This document shows positions 1 through 8,125 of a stretch of 59,587 nt of DNA, in pieces (position 1 is the stretch's first letter; every line of letters begins with the position of its first letter). The DNA is from an uncultured Bacilli bacterium (GTDB lineage Bacteria; Bacillota_I; Bacilli_A; RF39; UBA660). The stretch spans positions 1 to 59,587 of the forward strand of contig CAKOKM010000001.1 in NCBI GenBank assembly GCA_934091015.1, given 5' to 3'. The position numbers and the translations under genes are program-made. The notes beneath the pieces were generated by a model that saw nothing but the letters and a program-made list of their open reading frames with translations, made no database searches and was not told where the DNA came from.

Positions 1-27
1 TTAAAATATTTTTTAAAGGAGATAAAT

Positions 28-2016
28 ATGCTAGAAGATATTAAAGGAATTGGTCCCAAAACCTTAAAATTATTTCAAAATTTAAACATCTTTACCATCC
101 AAGATTTAATCACATACTATCCCTATAAGTATAAATTATATCACCCAGTCACCTTAGATAACTATGAAGAAAACACTGAAGTTTTAATAAATGGATATAT
201 CGCATCCGATGCCAAAATATACTATATTAAAAGAAATTTAAATAAAATAAGTTTCAGATTAAATACTGGTACTAAACTAATAAACGTTACCATCTTTAAT
301 CGTCCCTTCATTAAACAACATCTGTTATTAAATAAATATATTTCCGTAATAGGAAAATACAACATCAAGACCAACACATTTACAGCCAGTGATATAAAAT
401 TAACCCCAATAATTAAAGATGAAATAGAACCAATTTATCACACAACTCAAGGACTAAAACAAGTAAATATTCATAAAATAATTAATAATTTATTAGAAAA
501 AAATATCTATGTTCCCAGTCTAATACCTGAAAAATACATTAAAGAATATTCATTATTAGATAAATTAACTGCTATAAAAGAAATTCATAATCCAACTAGT
601 ACTAATAATTTAAAACAAGCTGAAATATGTCTTAAATATGAAGAACTATTTGAATATACTTTAAAAATAAATTATTTAAAATATTTAAAAGATAAAACAA
701 CTACATCATATATAAAAACATTTGATACATCAAAATTAGATAATTTAATATCAAGTTTACCATTTAAATTAACCGATTCACAAGTAAATGCCGTAGAAGA
801 TATTAAAAAAGATTTTAACTCACCAAAACATATGAATAGATTAATTCTAGGTGATGTTGGAAGTGGTAAAACAATTATATCTTTCCTAGCCCTTTACATG
901 AACTATTTATCTGGTTATCAAGGCGTCCTAATGGCACCAACTGAAATATTAATAAAACAACACTATGAAAATATCAAAAAAATCTTAACAGACTTAAATA
1001 TTGAAATACTAACTGGCTCAACAACTAAAAAAGACCGTGATAAAATAATTGAAAATCTAAAAAACGGTAAAATAGATATTTTATTATCAACTCATTCAGT
1101 CCTAAATGATGATGTCGTATTTAAAAATATCGGACTAGTTGTAACCGACGAACAACATCGCTTCGGTGTAAATCAAAGAAAGAACCTTCAAAACAAAGGA
1201 GAAAATGTTGACGTACTTTATATGAGTGCAACTCCAATCCCTAGAACTCTAGCCTTAACTATTTTTAAAGATATGGACATAACTGAAATTAAAACAAAAC
1301 CATTAAATAGGAAACCTAAAATTACCAAATTATATAAAACATCAGAAATTAAAGAAGTTCTATATGAAATGTTAGATGAAATTAAAAAAGGGCATCAAAT
1401 CTATGTCGTTAGTCCCCTAATCGAAAATGAAGAAGAAAATACTAAACTAGCAAGTGTTAATTATTTATATGAAAAAATAAATGTAGCCCTTAATGGTAAA
1501 GTACCTATAGGTGTTCTTCATGGTAAATTAAAAAATGAAGAAAAAGAAAATATAATGAACGATTTTAAATCGAATAAAACTAAGATCTTAATATCAACAA
1601 CCATCATTGAAATAGGAGTAGATGTTAGTAACGCTACGATGATTGTTATATTTAATGCCGAAAGATTCGGCTTGGCGACACTTCATCAGTTAAGAGGACG
1701 TATAGGTAGAAATGATATAGAATCAAAATGTATTTTAATAAGCGACTATGACACGCCAAGATTAAAAATATTAGAAGAAAGTGAAGATGGCTTCTACATT
1801 TCTGAAAAAGACTTCGAATTAAGAGGAGCCGGTGATTTATTTGGTGTAAAACAAAGTGGAGATATGGTCTTTAAAATAGCTAATCTAAATAAGGATTTTA
1901 AAATATTAAAAAAATGTAGTGAAGACTCTTTAAATTTTTTAAACAAACATATTAACGAAATAGATAAATTTCCTATTCAAAAAAACATAATAAGGGGTGT
2001 AAAAAATCTAAATTAA
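28..2016 (+). CDS. recG: ATP-dependent DNA helicase RecG
   Basis: Branch-migrating helicase that remodels stalled replication forks and Holliday junctions. The 662-residue product has an N-terminal wedge/OB region, then a superfamily 2 motor with Walker A GDVGSGKT at about residues 275-282, the DEQHRFG form of the DEAH box at 374-380, SATPIPRTLA (motif III) and QLRGRIGR (motif VI). Length is close to the usual 670-690. AAAGGAG lies six bases before the ATG. It reads toward the DUF975 gene 32 bases downstream. Both look like ordinary chromosomal genes and mark the left flank of the island array. Confidence 0.97.
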   Translation: MLEDIKGIGPKTLKLFQNLNIFTIQDLITYYPYKYKLYHPVTLDNYEENTEVLINGYIASDAKIYYIKRNLNKISFRLNTGTKLINVTIFNRPFIKQHLLLNKYISVIGKYNIKTNTFTASDIKLTPIIKDEIEPIYHTTQGLKQVNIHKIINNLLEKNIYVPSLIPEKYIKEYSLLDKLTAIKEIHNPTSTNNLKQAEICLKYEELFEYTLKINYLKYLKDKTTTSYIKTFDTSKLDNLISSLPFKLTDSQVNAVEDIKKDFNSPKHMNRLILGDVGSGKTIISFLALYMNYLSGYQGVLMAPTEILIKQHYENIKKILTDLNIEILTGSTTKKDRDKIIENLKNGKIDILLSTHSVLNDDVVFKNIGLVVTDEQHRFGVNQRKNLQNKGENVDVLYMSATPIPRTLALTIFKDMDITEIKTKPLNRKPKITKLYKTSEIKEVLYEMLDEIKKGHQIYVVSPLIENEEENTKLASVNYLYEKINVALNGKVPIGVLHGKLKNEEKENIMNDFKSNKTKILISTTIIEIGVDVSNATMIVIFNAERFGLATLHQLRGRIGRNDIESKCILISDYDTPRLKILEESEDGFYISEKDFELRGAGDLFGVKQSGDMVFKIANLNKDFKILKKCSEDSLNFLNKHINEIDKFPIQKNIIRGVKNLN

Positions 2017-2048
2017 TGATATATTTATAGTAGAAGGAGTTGAGATAA

Positions 2049-2657
2049 ATGAATAGAGCAAAAATTAAAAATGATGCCAAAAAAATGATTGAAGGAAATC
2101 TATGGACCATTTTAAAACCAATGTTAATTGTTATGATTGTTTTAGGTTTTGTAAATGTAATATCAGAAAAAGTATTACAAGATACATTCGCAGGAACAAT
2201 GTGTTCAATTTTGCTTTCACTTGCAGTAATGCCTTTATCATATGGTTTAGATGTATTTATTCTTAAATATGTAAGAAAAGAACAAGTAGATTATGATGAA
2301 ATATTTAAACATTATTCTAAATTTGTTCCTATATTCTTATTAGGATTATTAATGTACATTTTTATTGGTCTTTGGTCTTTATTATTTGTTATACCAGGTA
2401 TTATAGCTGCTATATCATATAGTCAAGCAATGTTTATCATGATTGATGGTGAAGAAGAACCAGGTGCTTGCATCAAAAAATCTAAAGAGATGATGTATGG
2501 TTATAAATTGGATTATTTCGTATTTATGTTAAGTTTCTTTGGTTGGTATTTACTTTGTGCACTAACATTAGGTATTGCCCTAGTATATGTTGCACCATAT
2601 GTTTCAGTATCAGAAGCACTATACTATGAAGAACTTAAAAAAATTACAAAAAATTAA
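2049..2657 (+). CDS. DUF975 family integral membrane protein
   Basis: The 202-residue protein begins with the short basic helix typical of DUF975 (NRAKIKNDAKKMIEGNLW) followed by about four to five hydrophobic segments (roughly residues 22-40, 48-65, 92-125, 155-185). It contains the family-like stretch ending in IAAISYSQAMFIMID and a C-terminal acidic/basic tail. Function of the family is unknown. RBS GAAGGAG precedes the ATG. It is the last chromosomal gene before the first attachment core at 2764. Confidence 0.85.
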   Translation: MNRAKIKNDAKKMIEGNLWTILKPMLIVMIVLGFVNVISEKVLQDTFAGTMCSILLSLAVMPLSYGLDVFILKYVRKEQVDYDEIFKHYSKFVPIFLLGLLMYIFIGLWSLLFVIPGIIAAISYSQAMFIMIDGEEEPGACIKKSKEMMYGYKLDYFVFMLSFFGWYLLCALTLGIALVYVAPYVSVSEALYYEELKKITKN

Positions 2658-2763
2658 ATAATATAAATTGACAAACTATTCATAATTTTATATTATTAAA
2701 TAGGTAAGGTAATAAACCTTACTGATCCTCTAACGATTCTTGTTAGAGTGTATCAACCAAAAC

Positions 2764-2774
2764 CCCCTGAAGAG
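2764..2774 (+). mobile_element. Attachment core A (left end of element 1)
   Basis: The core CCCCTGAAGAG recurs at 19574 and 37562, and as CCCCTGAA at 18136. Here the GAG begins a terminator hairpin. It lies about 105 bases after the DUF975 stop, preceded by two small hairpins (TAAGGT/ACCTTA and CTCTAAC/GTTAGAG, 2703-2747). About 75 bases downstream are the TTAGGCGACA arm repeats of the element, as expected for attL of a tyrosine integrase. Exact crossover bases cannot be fixed without an empty site. Confidence 0.7.
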
Positions 2775-2803
2775 GACATGATTCATTATGTCCTCATTTT
2801 TTT
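2772..2803 (+). terminator. Rho-independent terminator at core A
   Basis: Stem GAGGACAT (2772-2779) pairs with ATGTCCTC (2788-2795), followed by a run of seven T. It is placed to end transcription of recG/DUF975. The attachment core overlaps its left arm. Confidence 0.85.
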
Positions 2804-2851
2804 GCCCTAAATTAAAGGAGTTGCGAAGTTTTGAAATTTCTAAAATAAGTT

Positions 2852-2889
2852 TTAGGCGACATTTAGGCGACATTTTTGAAAATTAGGCG
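2852..2889 (+). repeat. Integrase arm-type direct repeats, left arm of element 1
   Basis: TTAGGCGACA occurs at 2852-2861 and 2863-2872 (11-bp period), with a degenerate third copy TTAGGCGTAA at 2883. The same decamer appears at 18007, 18019 and 18061 beside the integrase, which identifies both ends of element 1. Confidence 0.75.
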
Positions 2890-2948
2890 TAATTAGAGGA
2901 TGTTTTGTGGTAAGAAATTAATAAAAAATAATAGTAATAAAAATGCTA

Positions 2949-2989
2949 ATTCAAAATCAGTACTTCCATATTTTAGAATCTGTTATACT
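2949..2989 (+). promoter_or_regulatory. 41-nt promoter module, copy 1 (Sir2 gene)
   Basis: ATTCAAAATCAGTAC, then exactly 20 bases, then TATACT preceded by TG at the extended -10 position. There is no good -35 hexamer. The upstream box is conserved in five other copies in this element with identical spacing, so it is likely an activator-dependent or special promoter. Confidence 0.7.
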
Positions 2990-3011
2990 AATATTGAAGG
3001 CGGTGATGTGT

Positions 3012-3728
3012 ATGGATAATAATTTAAAAAAATTGAAAGAAATAATAGATAATTCAAATAACATAGTATTTTTTGGTGGTGCAGGAGTATCTACTGCTAG
3101 TGGACTTCGTGATTTTAAAGGTGAAAATGGCTTATATAAAGATAAGTATGACAAACCAACTGAATATTATTTAAGTGCAGGTTGCTTTTATAGAGAGTCA
3201 GAAGTGTTTTATAAGTTTTATAAAGAAAATATGAATACATTAAACGTTGAACCTAACATAATTCATTATTATTTAACTGAATTAGAAAAACTTGGAAAAT
3301 TAAAGGCAATAGTAACTCAAAATATAGATGGCTTACATCAAAAAGCAGGAAGCAAAAATGTTTTAGAAGTACATGGTACAACTTATAAAAACCATTGTAT
3401 TAAATGTGGAAAAGAATACAGTGCAGAATTTGTTTTTAATAGTGTTGGCGTGCCTAAATGTTCATGTGGTGGAACTATCAAACCCGATGTAGTTCTATAT
3501 GGTGAGATGCTTCCAGAAGCATATTCTCTTGCAGTATCGTATATTTATAAAGCAGAAACTTTAATAGTAGCTGGAACTTCACTTACTGTTGAACCTGCTT
3601 GTGGCTTAGTAAAAATATTTAATGGAAAGAATCTAGTTATTATTAATGATACTCCTACTCAATATGATAACCTTGCTACTTTAGTTATTCATAGGAAAAT
3701 GGAAGATGTTATTAGGGAAATTCATTAA
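3012..3728 (+). CDS. Sir2 family NAD-dependent protein deacylase
   Basis: Sirtuins remove acyl groups from lysine using NAD+. The start chosen is the ATG at 3012, behind AAGGCGGTGA; translation from 2943 would add 23 unrelated residues. Visible are the NAD-binding GGAGVSTASGLRDF near residues 22-35, TQNIDGLHQKAG, the catalytic LEVHGT histidine, a four-cysteine zinc site (CIKC and CSC) and the closing AGTSLTVEPA. About 238 residues is a normal single-domain CobB size. It is the first gene of the element and has its own 41-nt promoter module. A role in defence is possible but nothing beyond the catalytic domain supports it. Confidence 0.9.
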   Translation: MDNNLKKLKEIIDNSNNIVFFGGAGVSTASGLRDFKGENGLYKDKYDKPTEYYLSAGCFYRESEVFYKFYKENMNTLNVEPNIIHYYLTELEKLGKLKAIVTQNIDGLHQKAGSKNVLEVHGTTYKNHCIKCGKEYSAEFVFNSVGVPKCSCGGTIKPDVVLYGEMLPEAYSLAVSYIYKAETLIVAGTSLTVEPACGLVKIFNGKNLVIINDTPTQYDNLATLVIHRKMEDVIREIH

Positions 3729-3744
3729 ATAGCAAGCATTGAAG

Positions 3745-3775
3745 CAGAGATTGAAATAAATATCTCTGTTTTTAT
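3745..3775 (+). terminator. Terminator after the Sir2 gene
   Basis: CAGAGAT (3745-3751) pairs with ATCTCTG (3762-3768), followed by TTTTTATTT. Confidence 0.7.
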
Positions 3776-3897
3776 TTATTTTCGGGGTTGGCAGTTCAAA
3801 GAATTTATGTTACATTAAGACTACAATCAAAAACTTAAAAAACAAAAAAGAAATATCTATCATCTATACACAGTAATATATCTATATATTCAATTAG

Positions 3898-3921
3898 GCA
3901 ACAGTAATCTGTTGCTTTTTC
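3898..3921 (+). terminator. Second terminator before the replication-type operon
   Basis: GCAACAG (3898-3904), loop TAAT, CTGTTGC (3909-3915) and a T run. It sits immediately upstream of promoter module copy 2, insulating the next operon. Confidence 0.75.
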
Positions 3922-3927
3922 TATGCG

Positions 3928-3968
3928 ATTCAGAGTCAGTCATAATCATTTCTAAAATGTGGTTAAAT
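3928..3968 (+). promoter_or_regulatory. 41-nt promoter module, copy 2 (operon 3988-7315)
   Basis: ATTCAGAGTCAGTCA, 20 bases, then TTAAAT with TG at the extended -10 position. The length and internal spacing are identical to copy 1. It drives the operon holding SSB-like, PcfK, PcfJ and small regulator genes. Confidence 0.6.
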
Positions 3969-3987
3969 AATTATGGAGGTTATAAAA

Positions 3988-4296
3988 ATGAAGAAAATAG
4001 AAAAACTTATGTTAAAAGAAGAAGATCAAATTCTTAAAGACACACTTGCAATATGTTTAGCGAAATTAATAGGATTACACTACAAATATTACAAGAATAA
4101 GAAATTTGATACATTTGACCAATACTGCGATAGTTATACCTGTTTCACTATCTTGTCAGAAAAGGAAAAGGTAGAACTATACCATACTGTTGATAAGATT
4201 ATGGAGCAAGAATATAATCTGTTCTTCGCACACTATGAGTTAGGTAAACCAATTTATTTAGTGGATGTTTCAGGAAAGGATGATATTGTATGCTAA
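3988..4296 (+). CDS. Hypothetical protein, first gene of PcfJ/PcfK operon
   Basis: A 102-residue protein not recognised by family. It is rich in Lys, Glu and Tyr, with predicted helices and no signal or membrane segment. The ATG at 3988 is chosen because GGAGG lies just upstream (3975-3979); the longer form from 3973 would put that site inside the gene. It overlaps the SSB-like gene by seven bases, so the two are translationally coupled. Confidence 0.75.
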   Translation: MKKIEKLMLKEEDQILKDTLAICLAKLIGLHYKYYKNKKFDTFDQYCDSYTCFTILSEKEKVELYHTVDKIMEQEYNLFFAHYELGKPIYLVDVSGKDDIVC

Positions 4297-4574
4297 ATAC
4301 CTCAATGCTAGTTGGAAAAATAAATGAAATAATAAATGAAGGTCAAGGTAAAATTCTATTATCACTAGCAGTACAAAGACCTTATAAAAATGAAAATGGT
4401 TCTTATGATGTTGACTTAATTCCTTGCACTTTATCTGGCACAATTTCTAATTCAATTGAAAAATACTGCAATATTGGTGATGTTGTAGGAGTTCGAGGAA
4501 GTTTAAGAGTTATTGGAACTAACTTAACTTTATCAGCAGATAAAGTTACATTCTTAAGTACAAAGAAGGTTTAA
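4290..4574 (+). CDS. Small SSB-like OB-fold protein
   Basis: The 94-residue protein has the strand pattern of a minimal single-stranded-DNA-binding OB domain: LVGKINEI at the start, a ILLSLAVQRP strand, DLIPCTLSGTISNSI (compare the family's FIPVVVWGKLAE region), then IGDVVGVRGSLRV. There is no acidic C-terminal tail, so it may not recruit host partners as chromosomal SSB does. It is in an operon with PcfK/PcfJ, consistent with replication or transfer of the element. Confidence 0.75.
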   Translation: MLNTSMLVGKINEIINEGQGKILLSLAVQRPYKNENGSYDVDLIPCTLSGTISNSIEKYCNIGDVVGVRGSLRVIGTNLTLSADKVTFLSTKKV

Positions 4575-4585
4575 GGTGATTAATT

Positions 4586-5026
4586 ATGGAGTTAGTTTAT
4601 AGTACTGGTGGTCGTGAGAAGTATTACAATGCTATTAAAGTTGGTGATTGTGCTTGCAGGGCTATTGCTAATGGTACAGGAATGGATTATAAAGAAGTTT
4701 ATGATTTAATTAATAGTTATGCAGAAAGAGAACATATAAGTAAAAGAAAGAAAACAAAGTCAAATGCTAGAAATGGTGTTCATAAGGAAACCATTTATAA
4801 GTTACTTACTGATTTAGGTTGGAAATGGGTACCAACAATGTTTATCGGTAAAGGTTGTCAAGTTCATTTGAATGAAAAAGAACTACCTACTGGTACATTA
4901 ATAGTTAGTGTCTCAAAACATTTAACCTGTGTTAAAGATAGAAAATTATATGACACCTATGATTGTACTAGAAATGGTACTAGATGTGTTTATGGCTACT
5001 ATATCAAGGAGGCATATGATTTATGA
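4586..5026 (+). CDS. Putative papain-fold cysteine peptidase-like phage/ICE protein
   Basis: The 146-residue product has GDCACRAIA near its start (candidate nucleophile Cys22), KHLTCV (His112) and YDTYDC (Asp123 or Asp126), in the order Cys-His-Asp expected of papain or C39-like folds. Similar small proteins with GDC and a late His-Leu-T motif occur in phages and integrative elements. Proteolysis is inferred from motif order only; a scaffold or deconjugating role is equally possible. Its stop overlaps the next start (ATGA). Confidence 0.6.
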   Translation: MELVYSTGGREKYYNAIKVGDCACRAIANGTGMDYKEVYDLINSYAEREHISKRKKTKSNARNGVHKETIYKLLTDLGWKWVPTMFIGKGCQVHLNEKELPTGTLIVSVSKHLTCVKDRKLYDTYDCTRNGTRCVYGYYIKEAYDL

Positions 5027-5379
5027 AAGGCGTAGATAGATTAAAAAAATTAGCAGAGGGACAAGAAGATCCCTCTCTACTTAGGGTTATAGAGTATTTA
5101 GTTAATATAGATGAGTTAAATGAAATGTATCTTAATGTTGATAAGTCGTTAAAAAGTATGGTTGATTATATAAAAGATATGGCTAAGAAGTTATCAAAAG
5201 ATGGATACTGCTGGGTTGAAGATACTACTGTTTATGAATGGGCGGTTAATTATTGGAGTAAATCAGATGAAGAATTAGGTATTAAAAAAATTACACCTAC
5301 TCCTAAAACTAAAGCTGAAGTAACACGTGATGAGGTTATACCAGAAGTAAAACAGGTAGGCCAACTATCGTTATTCTAG
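5023..5379 (+). CDS. PcfK-like protein (AcrIIA9-related family)
   Basis: The 118-residue protein matches the PcfK pattern known from conjugative plasmid pCF10: a central helix KSLKSMVDYIKDMAKK, then VEDTTVYEWAVNYW, and a charged tail ending QLSLF. It is directly followed by a PcfJ gene, the usual partner. The Cas9 inhibitor AcrIIA9 belongs to a family related to PcfK, so anti-CRISPR activity is conceivable, but nothing here shows it. It overlaps the preceding gene by four bases. Confidence 0.75.
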   Translation: MKGVDRLKKLAEGQEDPSLLRVIEYLVNIDELNEMYLNVDKSLKSMVDYIKDMAKKLSKDGYCWVEDTTVYEWAVNYWSKSDEELGIKKITPTPKTKAEVTRDEVIPEVKQVGQLSLF

Positions 5380-5392
5380 AGGTGGTTAAATT

Positions 5393-6823
5393 ATGGGGTA
5401 TATCAATAAAGAATTACAGAACCTTATAAAATCCATGGATAAAACATTTTCAGTTGGTCTAGGTGTACGAAAATGGTTGAGACAAAGTATCTACCCTAAA
5501 CATAATCTTATACTTAAGTCAAAAGAAGGTTATTACTGTACCAATTGTAAGAAAAGTTTTCATTCAACTGTTAAAGTTGGAGAATATACTATATGCCCCA
5601 AATGTAAGCAAGAACTATTAGTTAGAATGAATACATTGCAGCGTCAAGTTTTCAAAGATGATTTTAGAATACTTGAATTTATTGATGGTTACTTTGTACT
5701 AAGAGGGTTTGAGGTACTATCACTATATAATAATCATCAAGTATCACATCAGTATCAAGAGTACCAAAGATTAGTTATATCAAAGGATAAAATATATCTA
5801 CTTGCATCTGACGTTCTAAAAAACTATATGGGATATCTTTCTGTTAGTCATAATGAAAAGCATACTAGTTGGAGATTACTAGATAGTCAGTATAGATGGT
5901 ATATGTCTAGAGGGAGTATCTACTGGGGAGAATTAGAGAGGGATACTTATGGTACTGTATATCACTACTGCCCTATACAGAGGGTACTACTATCATATAC
6001 TGGAGATACTAGTATAGAGATATTACTTCAAAGAATATTAAATAACCCTACATCATTTGAATTGTTATCTAAATTAGAACTTACTAATCTTGCAATTGAT
6101 TGTGATGAGTTTACAAATAAGGGTTCATTTGAAAATAGATTTGGCGTTACTAAAGATTATCTTCCTTTTATGACTAAGAACAATTTGAATTATAATGAAC
6201 TGGAAGTTCTGCAAGTAATTAAACATAAGAATATAAGTATCGTTAAGAAGTTAAGTCAATTAAGCAATTTTAAAGAACTATCTAATTATTTAGATATGGA
6301 AAAAGCGCTATCTAATGGACTTAATGAAACTAATGAACATTTATATAAGGACTACCTTGACTTTGCTAAGCGCTTACACCTGAATATGAAAGACAAAAGA
6401 GTTTTATACCCTACTGACATAGTTAAATCACACGATGAACTTATGCACCAAGTAGAAACTATTGAAAACCAAGAAATCATTGAAAAAATTAAAATCAGGT
6501 ATGAAGAATTAAAGCAATTAAGTTATCACGATGATAAGTATGTGGTTTTCCCTGTTCCAAGTTTGTCAGATTTAATTCGTGAATCCGAAGTACAAAATAT
6601 ATGTATTAGAAGTTACAACGAAAGGTATGCCAATGGAGAGACCAATTTATTTTTTATGAGAAGTATAAAAAATATGAGCAAACCGCTTGTAGCTATTGAA
6701 GTTAAGGATGGAAAAATTTTGCAAAGTCGTGGAAAAAGAAATAATGATCCTACTAAAATGCAGAAAGCATTTATAAACAAGTGGGAAAATGAAATTTTGA
6801 AAGGAAGTGCGTTATATGCCTAG
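5393..6823 (+). CDS. PcfJ-like protein
   Basis: A 476-residue protein with an N-terminal zinc ribbon (CTNC about residues 49-52 and CPKC about 72-75). Its C-terminal region, NICIRSYNERYANGE...FFMRS through VAIEVKDGKILQSRG and FINKWENEIL, is the hallmark of PcfJ proteins. PcfJ is encoded beside PcfK on conjugative plasmids and integrative elements; its molecular role is not established. RBS AGAGGTGG precedes the ATG. Confidence 0.85.
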   Translation: MGYINKELQNLIKSMDKTFSVGLGVRKWLRQSIYPKHNLILKSKEGYYCTNCKKSFHSTVKVGEYTICPKCKQELLVRMNTLQRQVFKDDFRILEFIDGYFVLRGFEVLSLYNNHQVSHQYQEYQRLVISKDKIYLLASDVLKNYMGYLSVSHNEKHTSWRLLDSQYRWYMSRGSIYWGELERDTYGTVYHYCPIQRVLLSYTGDTSIEILLQRILNNPTSFELLSKLELTNLAIDCDEFTNKGSFENRFGVTKDYLPFMTKNNLNYNELEVLQVIKHKNISIVKKLSQLSNFKELSNYLDMEKALSNGLNETNEHLYKDYLDFAKRLHLNMKDKRVLYPTDIVKSHDELMHQVETIENQEIIEKIKIRYEELKQLSYHDDKYVVFPVPSLSDLIRESEVQNICIRSYNERYANGETNLFFMRSIKNMSKPLVAIEVKDGKILQSRGKRNNDPTKMQKAFINKWENEILKGSALYA

Positions 6824-7094
6824 GTTTGATATTGGAAAATTTGTTATGACTAAAGGTGTAGCGAGTGAAATAGATAACAACCCTAATTATAAAATGGAAC
6901 TACTTGATTGCTTAACAAGGTATTTGAATTGTGATTGGGGTAATTTATGTGATACTGATAAATTATTAAATGAAGATGCTATTAAAAATGATGAAAGGAT
7001 ACTAGCAAGGTATAACACTTCGTGTGGTGATATTTATATCATAACAGAAAGGGATAGAAGTTATACTACTATGCTGTATGTGGGTGAATATTAA
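6816..7094 (+). CDS. Plasmid/ICE-associated small protein
   Basis: A 92-residue protein of a kind often found on plasmids and integrative elements. It shows FVMTKGVASEI, DWGNLCDTDKLLNEDAI and a closing IYIITERDRSYTTMLYVGEY, which resemble a widely distributed family of unknown function. The ATG at 6816 follows AAAGGAAG; translation from GTG 6807 is less likely. It overlaps the end of PcfJ and touches the next gene. Confidence 0.7.
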   Translation: MPRFDIGKFVMTKGVASEIDNNPNYKMELLDCLTRYLNCDWGNLCDTDKLLNEDAIKNDERILARYNTSCGDIYIITERDRSYTTMLYVGEY

Positions 7095-7315
7095 TGAATA
7101 TATATGAGAAAACCGCCAAGAATATTAAATATTATCGTAAGTTAAAGGGATTAACACAGGATGAAGTTGCTGAATTAACAGGCTATTCGCCAGAATATAT
7201 AAGAAGAATTGAATCTCCACATGGAAAGAAGAAAGGTTTTACATTAAAGGCAGTATACGTAATATCTTTAGCATTGGAAGTACCTATTGAGGAACTATTT
7301 AATGACCGAACATAA
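7094..7315 (+). CDS. Small XRE-family HTH regulator
   Basis: A 73-residue single-domain Cro/C1-type DNA-binding protein: KNIKYYRKLKGLTQDEVAELTGYSPEYIRRIES followed by the short helices KAVYVISLALEVPIEELF. Its start overlaps the previous stop by one base (TAATG). As the last gene of the operon it is a candidate regulator of the 41-nt promoter modules, though no data here link them. Confidence 0.88.
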   Translation: MNIYEKTAKNIKYYRKLKGLTQDEVAELTGYSPEYIRRIESPHGKKKGFTLKAVYVISLALEVPIEELFNDRT

Positions 7316-7341
7316 ATAGCTTAATTCAAAGTCAGTACATC
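7298..7341 (+). repeat. 44-bp direct repeat, copy 1
   Basis: It is 43/44 identical to 8036-8079. It spans the last codons of the XRE gene and the upstream half of promoter module copy 3. The two copies bracket the DnaB-like gene, so recombination between them would delete exactly one promoter-gene unit. Confidence 0.85.
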
Positions 7342-7364
7342 CACTTTTTAAAGTATGCTATGTT
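7324..7364 (+). promoter_or_regulatory. 41-nt promoter module, copy 3 (DnaB-like gene)
   Basis: ATTCAAAGTCAGTAC, 20 bases, TATGTT with TGC directly before it (extended -10). Confidence 0.7.
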
Positions 7365-7385
7365 ATTTATTGAAAGGAGGTAAAT

Positions 7386-8057
7386 ATGAAATCATTAAAA
7401 ACAGGATTTAATGAATTAGACAAGTTAATAAATGGGCTGAATGGCGGTGATTTAATTGGAATTGCTGCTCGACGTGGTATGTGTAAAACATCTTTTGGAA
7501 TAAACCTAATAAACAACGTATCTAAACAGACTAATAAAAGGATATTATATTTCAATTTGGATTCATTAAAAGAAAACAATTTATTTAAAAAAATTATCAA
7601 CAATAATGTTGAGGTAATAGATGATGTTAGTCTAATTGAAGATATTAAGAACAAATGTGAAGAAGTAAATAAAAAAGATATTTCATTGGTTGTTATTGAC
7701 TATCTACAATTGATTACTAATAACAAAAAATATAAAAGTAAGTTAGCTAAAACACTTGATGAATTGCCAATATTGAAAGTTCTAGCATTAGAGTTAAATA
7801 TTCCAATAATTATTATTTCACGTCTATCAAAGATTATAGATAAAAGAGAATATAAAAAACCTACTCTATCTGATGCAAGGGCTGTTGGAATAATACAAGC
7901 CTGTGATAAGATTATTTACTTATATAGTGATGATTATTATAATGATGAACCTATAAAGGAACTTGAACTAATTGTTGCCAAAAATCGTGGTGGAAGTTTA
8001 GGAACAATTAAAATAGAATTCAATCTAGAGAATGGTTTAATGACCGAACATAAATAG
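7386..8057 (+). CDS. DnaB/RadA-type RecA-fold ATPase lacking the DnaB N-terminal domain
   Basis: The 223-residue protein equals only the C-terminal motor of a replicative DnaB helicase: TGFNELDKLINGLNGGDL at the start, Walker B LVVIDYLQLI, IIIISRLSK and the end pattern LIVAKNRGGSLG. Walker A reads ARRGMCKTSF, so the invariant glycine before the lysine is Cys33. Lys34 and Thr35 are kept. The primase-binding N-terminal domain is absent. ATP hydrolysis may be weak or lost; an accessory or dominant-negative role at the fork is possible. GAAAGGAGG precedes the ATG. Confidence 0.8.
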   Translation: MKSLKTGFNELDKLINGLNGGDLIGIAARRGMCKTSFGINLINNVSKQTNKRILYFNLDSLKENNLFKKIINNNVEVIDDVSLIEDIKNKCEEVNKKDISLVVIDYLQLITNNKKYKSKLAKTLDELPILKVLALELNIPIIIISRLSKIIDKREYKKPTLSDARAVGIIQACDKIIYLYSDDYYNDEPIKELELIVAKNRGGSLGTIKIEFNLENGLMTEHK

Positions 8058-8079
8058 TTTAATTCAAAGTCAGTACATC
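8036..8079 (+). repeat. 44-bp direct repeat, copy 2
   Basis: Near-identical to 7298-7341. Here it is read in a different frame as the end of the DnaB-like protein (LMTEHK), while copy 1 ends the XRE protein (FNDRT). The nucleotide sequence rather than the protein is conserved. Confidence 0.85.
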
Positions 8080-8102
8080 AATATTTTTAGATGTGCTATG
8101 CT
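8062..8102 (+). promoter_or_regulatory. 41-nt promoter module, copy 4
   Basis: ATTCAAAGTCAGTAC, 20 bases, TATGCT with TGC before it. It serves the gene at 8126. Confidence 0.7.
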
Positions 8103-8125
8103 TATACCTGAAAGGAGATATGTTT

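Noticed and set aside
2700..2803. 3' end of tmRNA, SRP RNA or another known structured RNA as integration target
   Set aside because: The three hairpins are clear but no conserved sequence of tmRNA, SRP RNA, 6S RNA or RNase P could be matched; only the terminator is reported.
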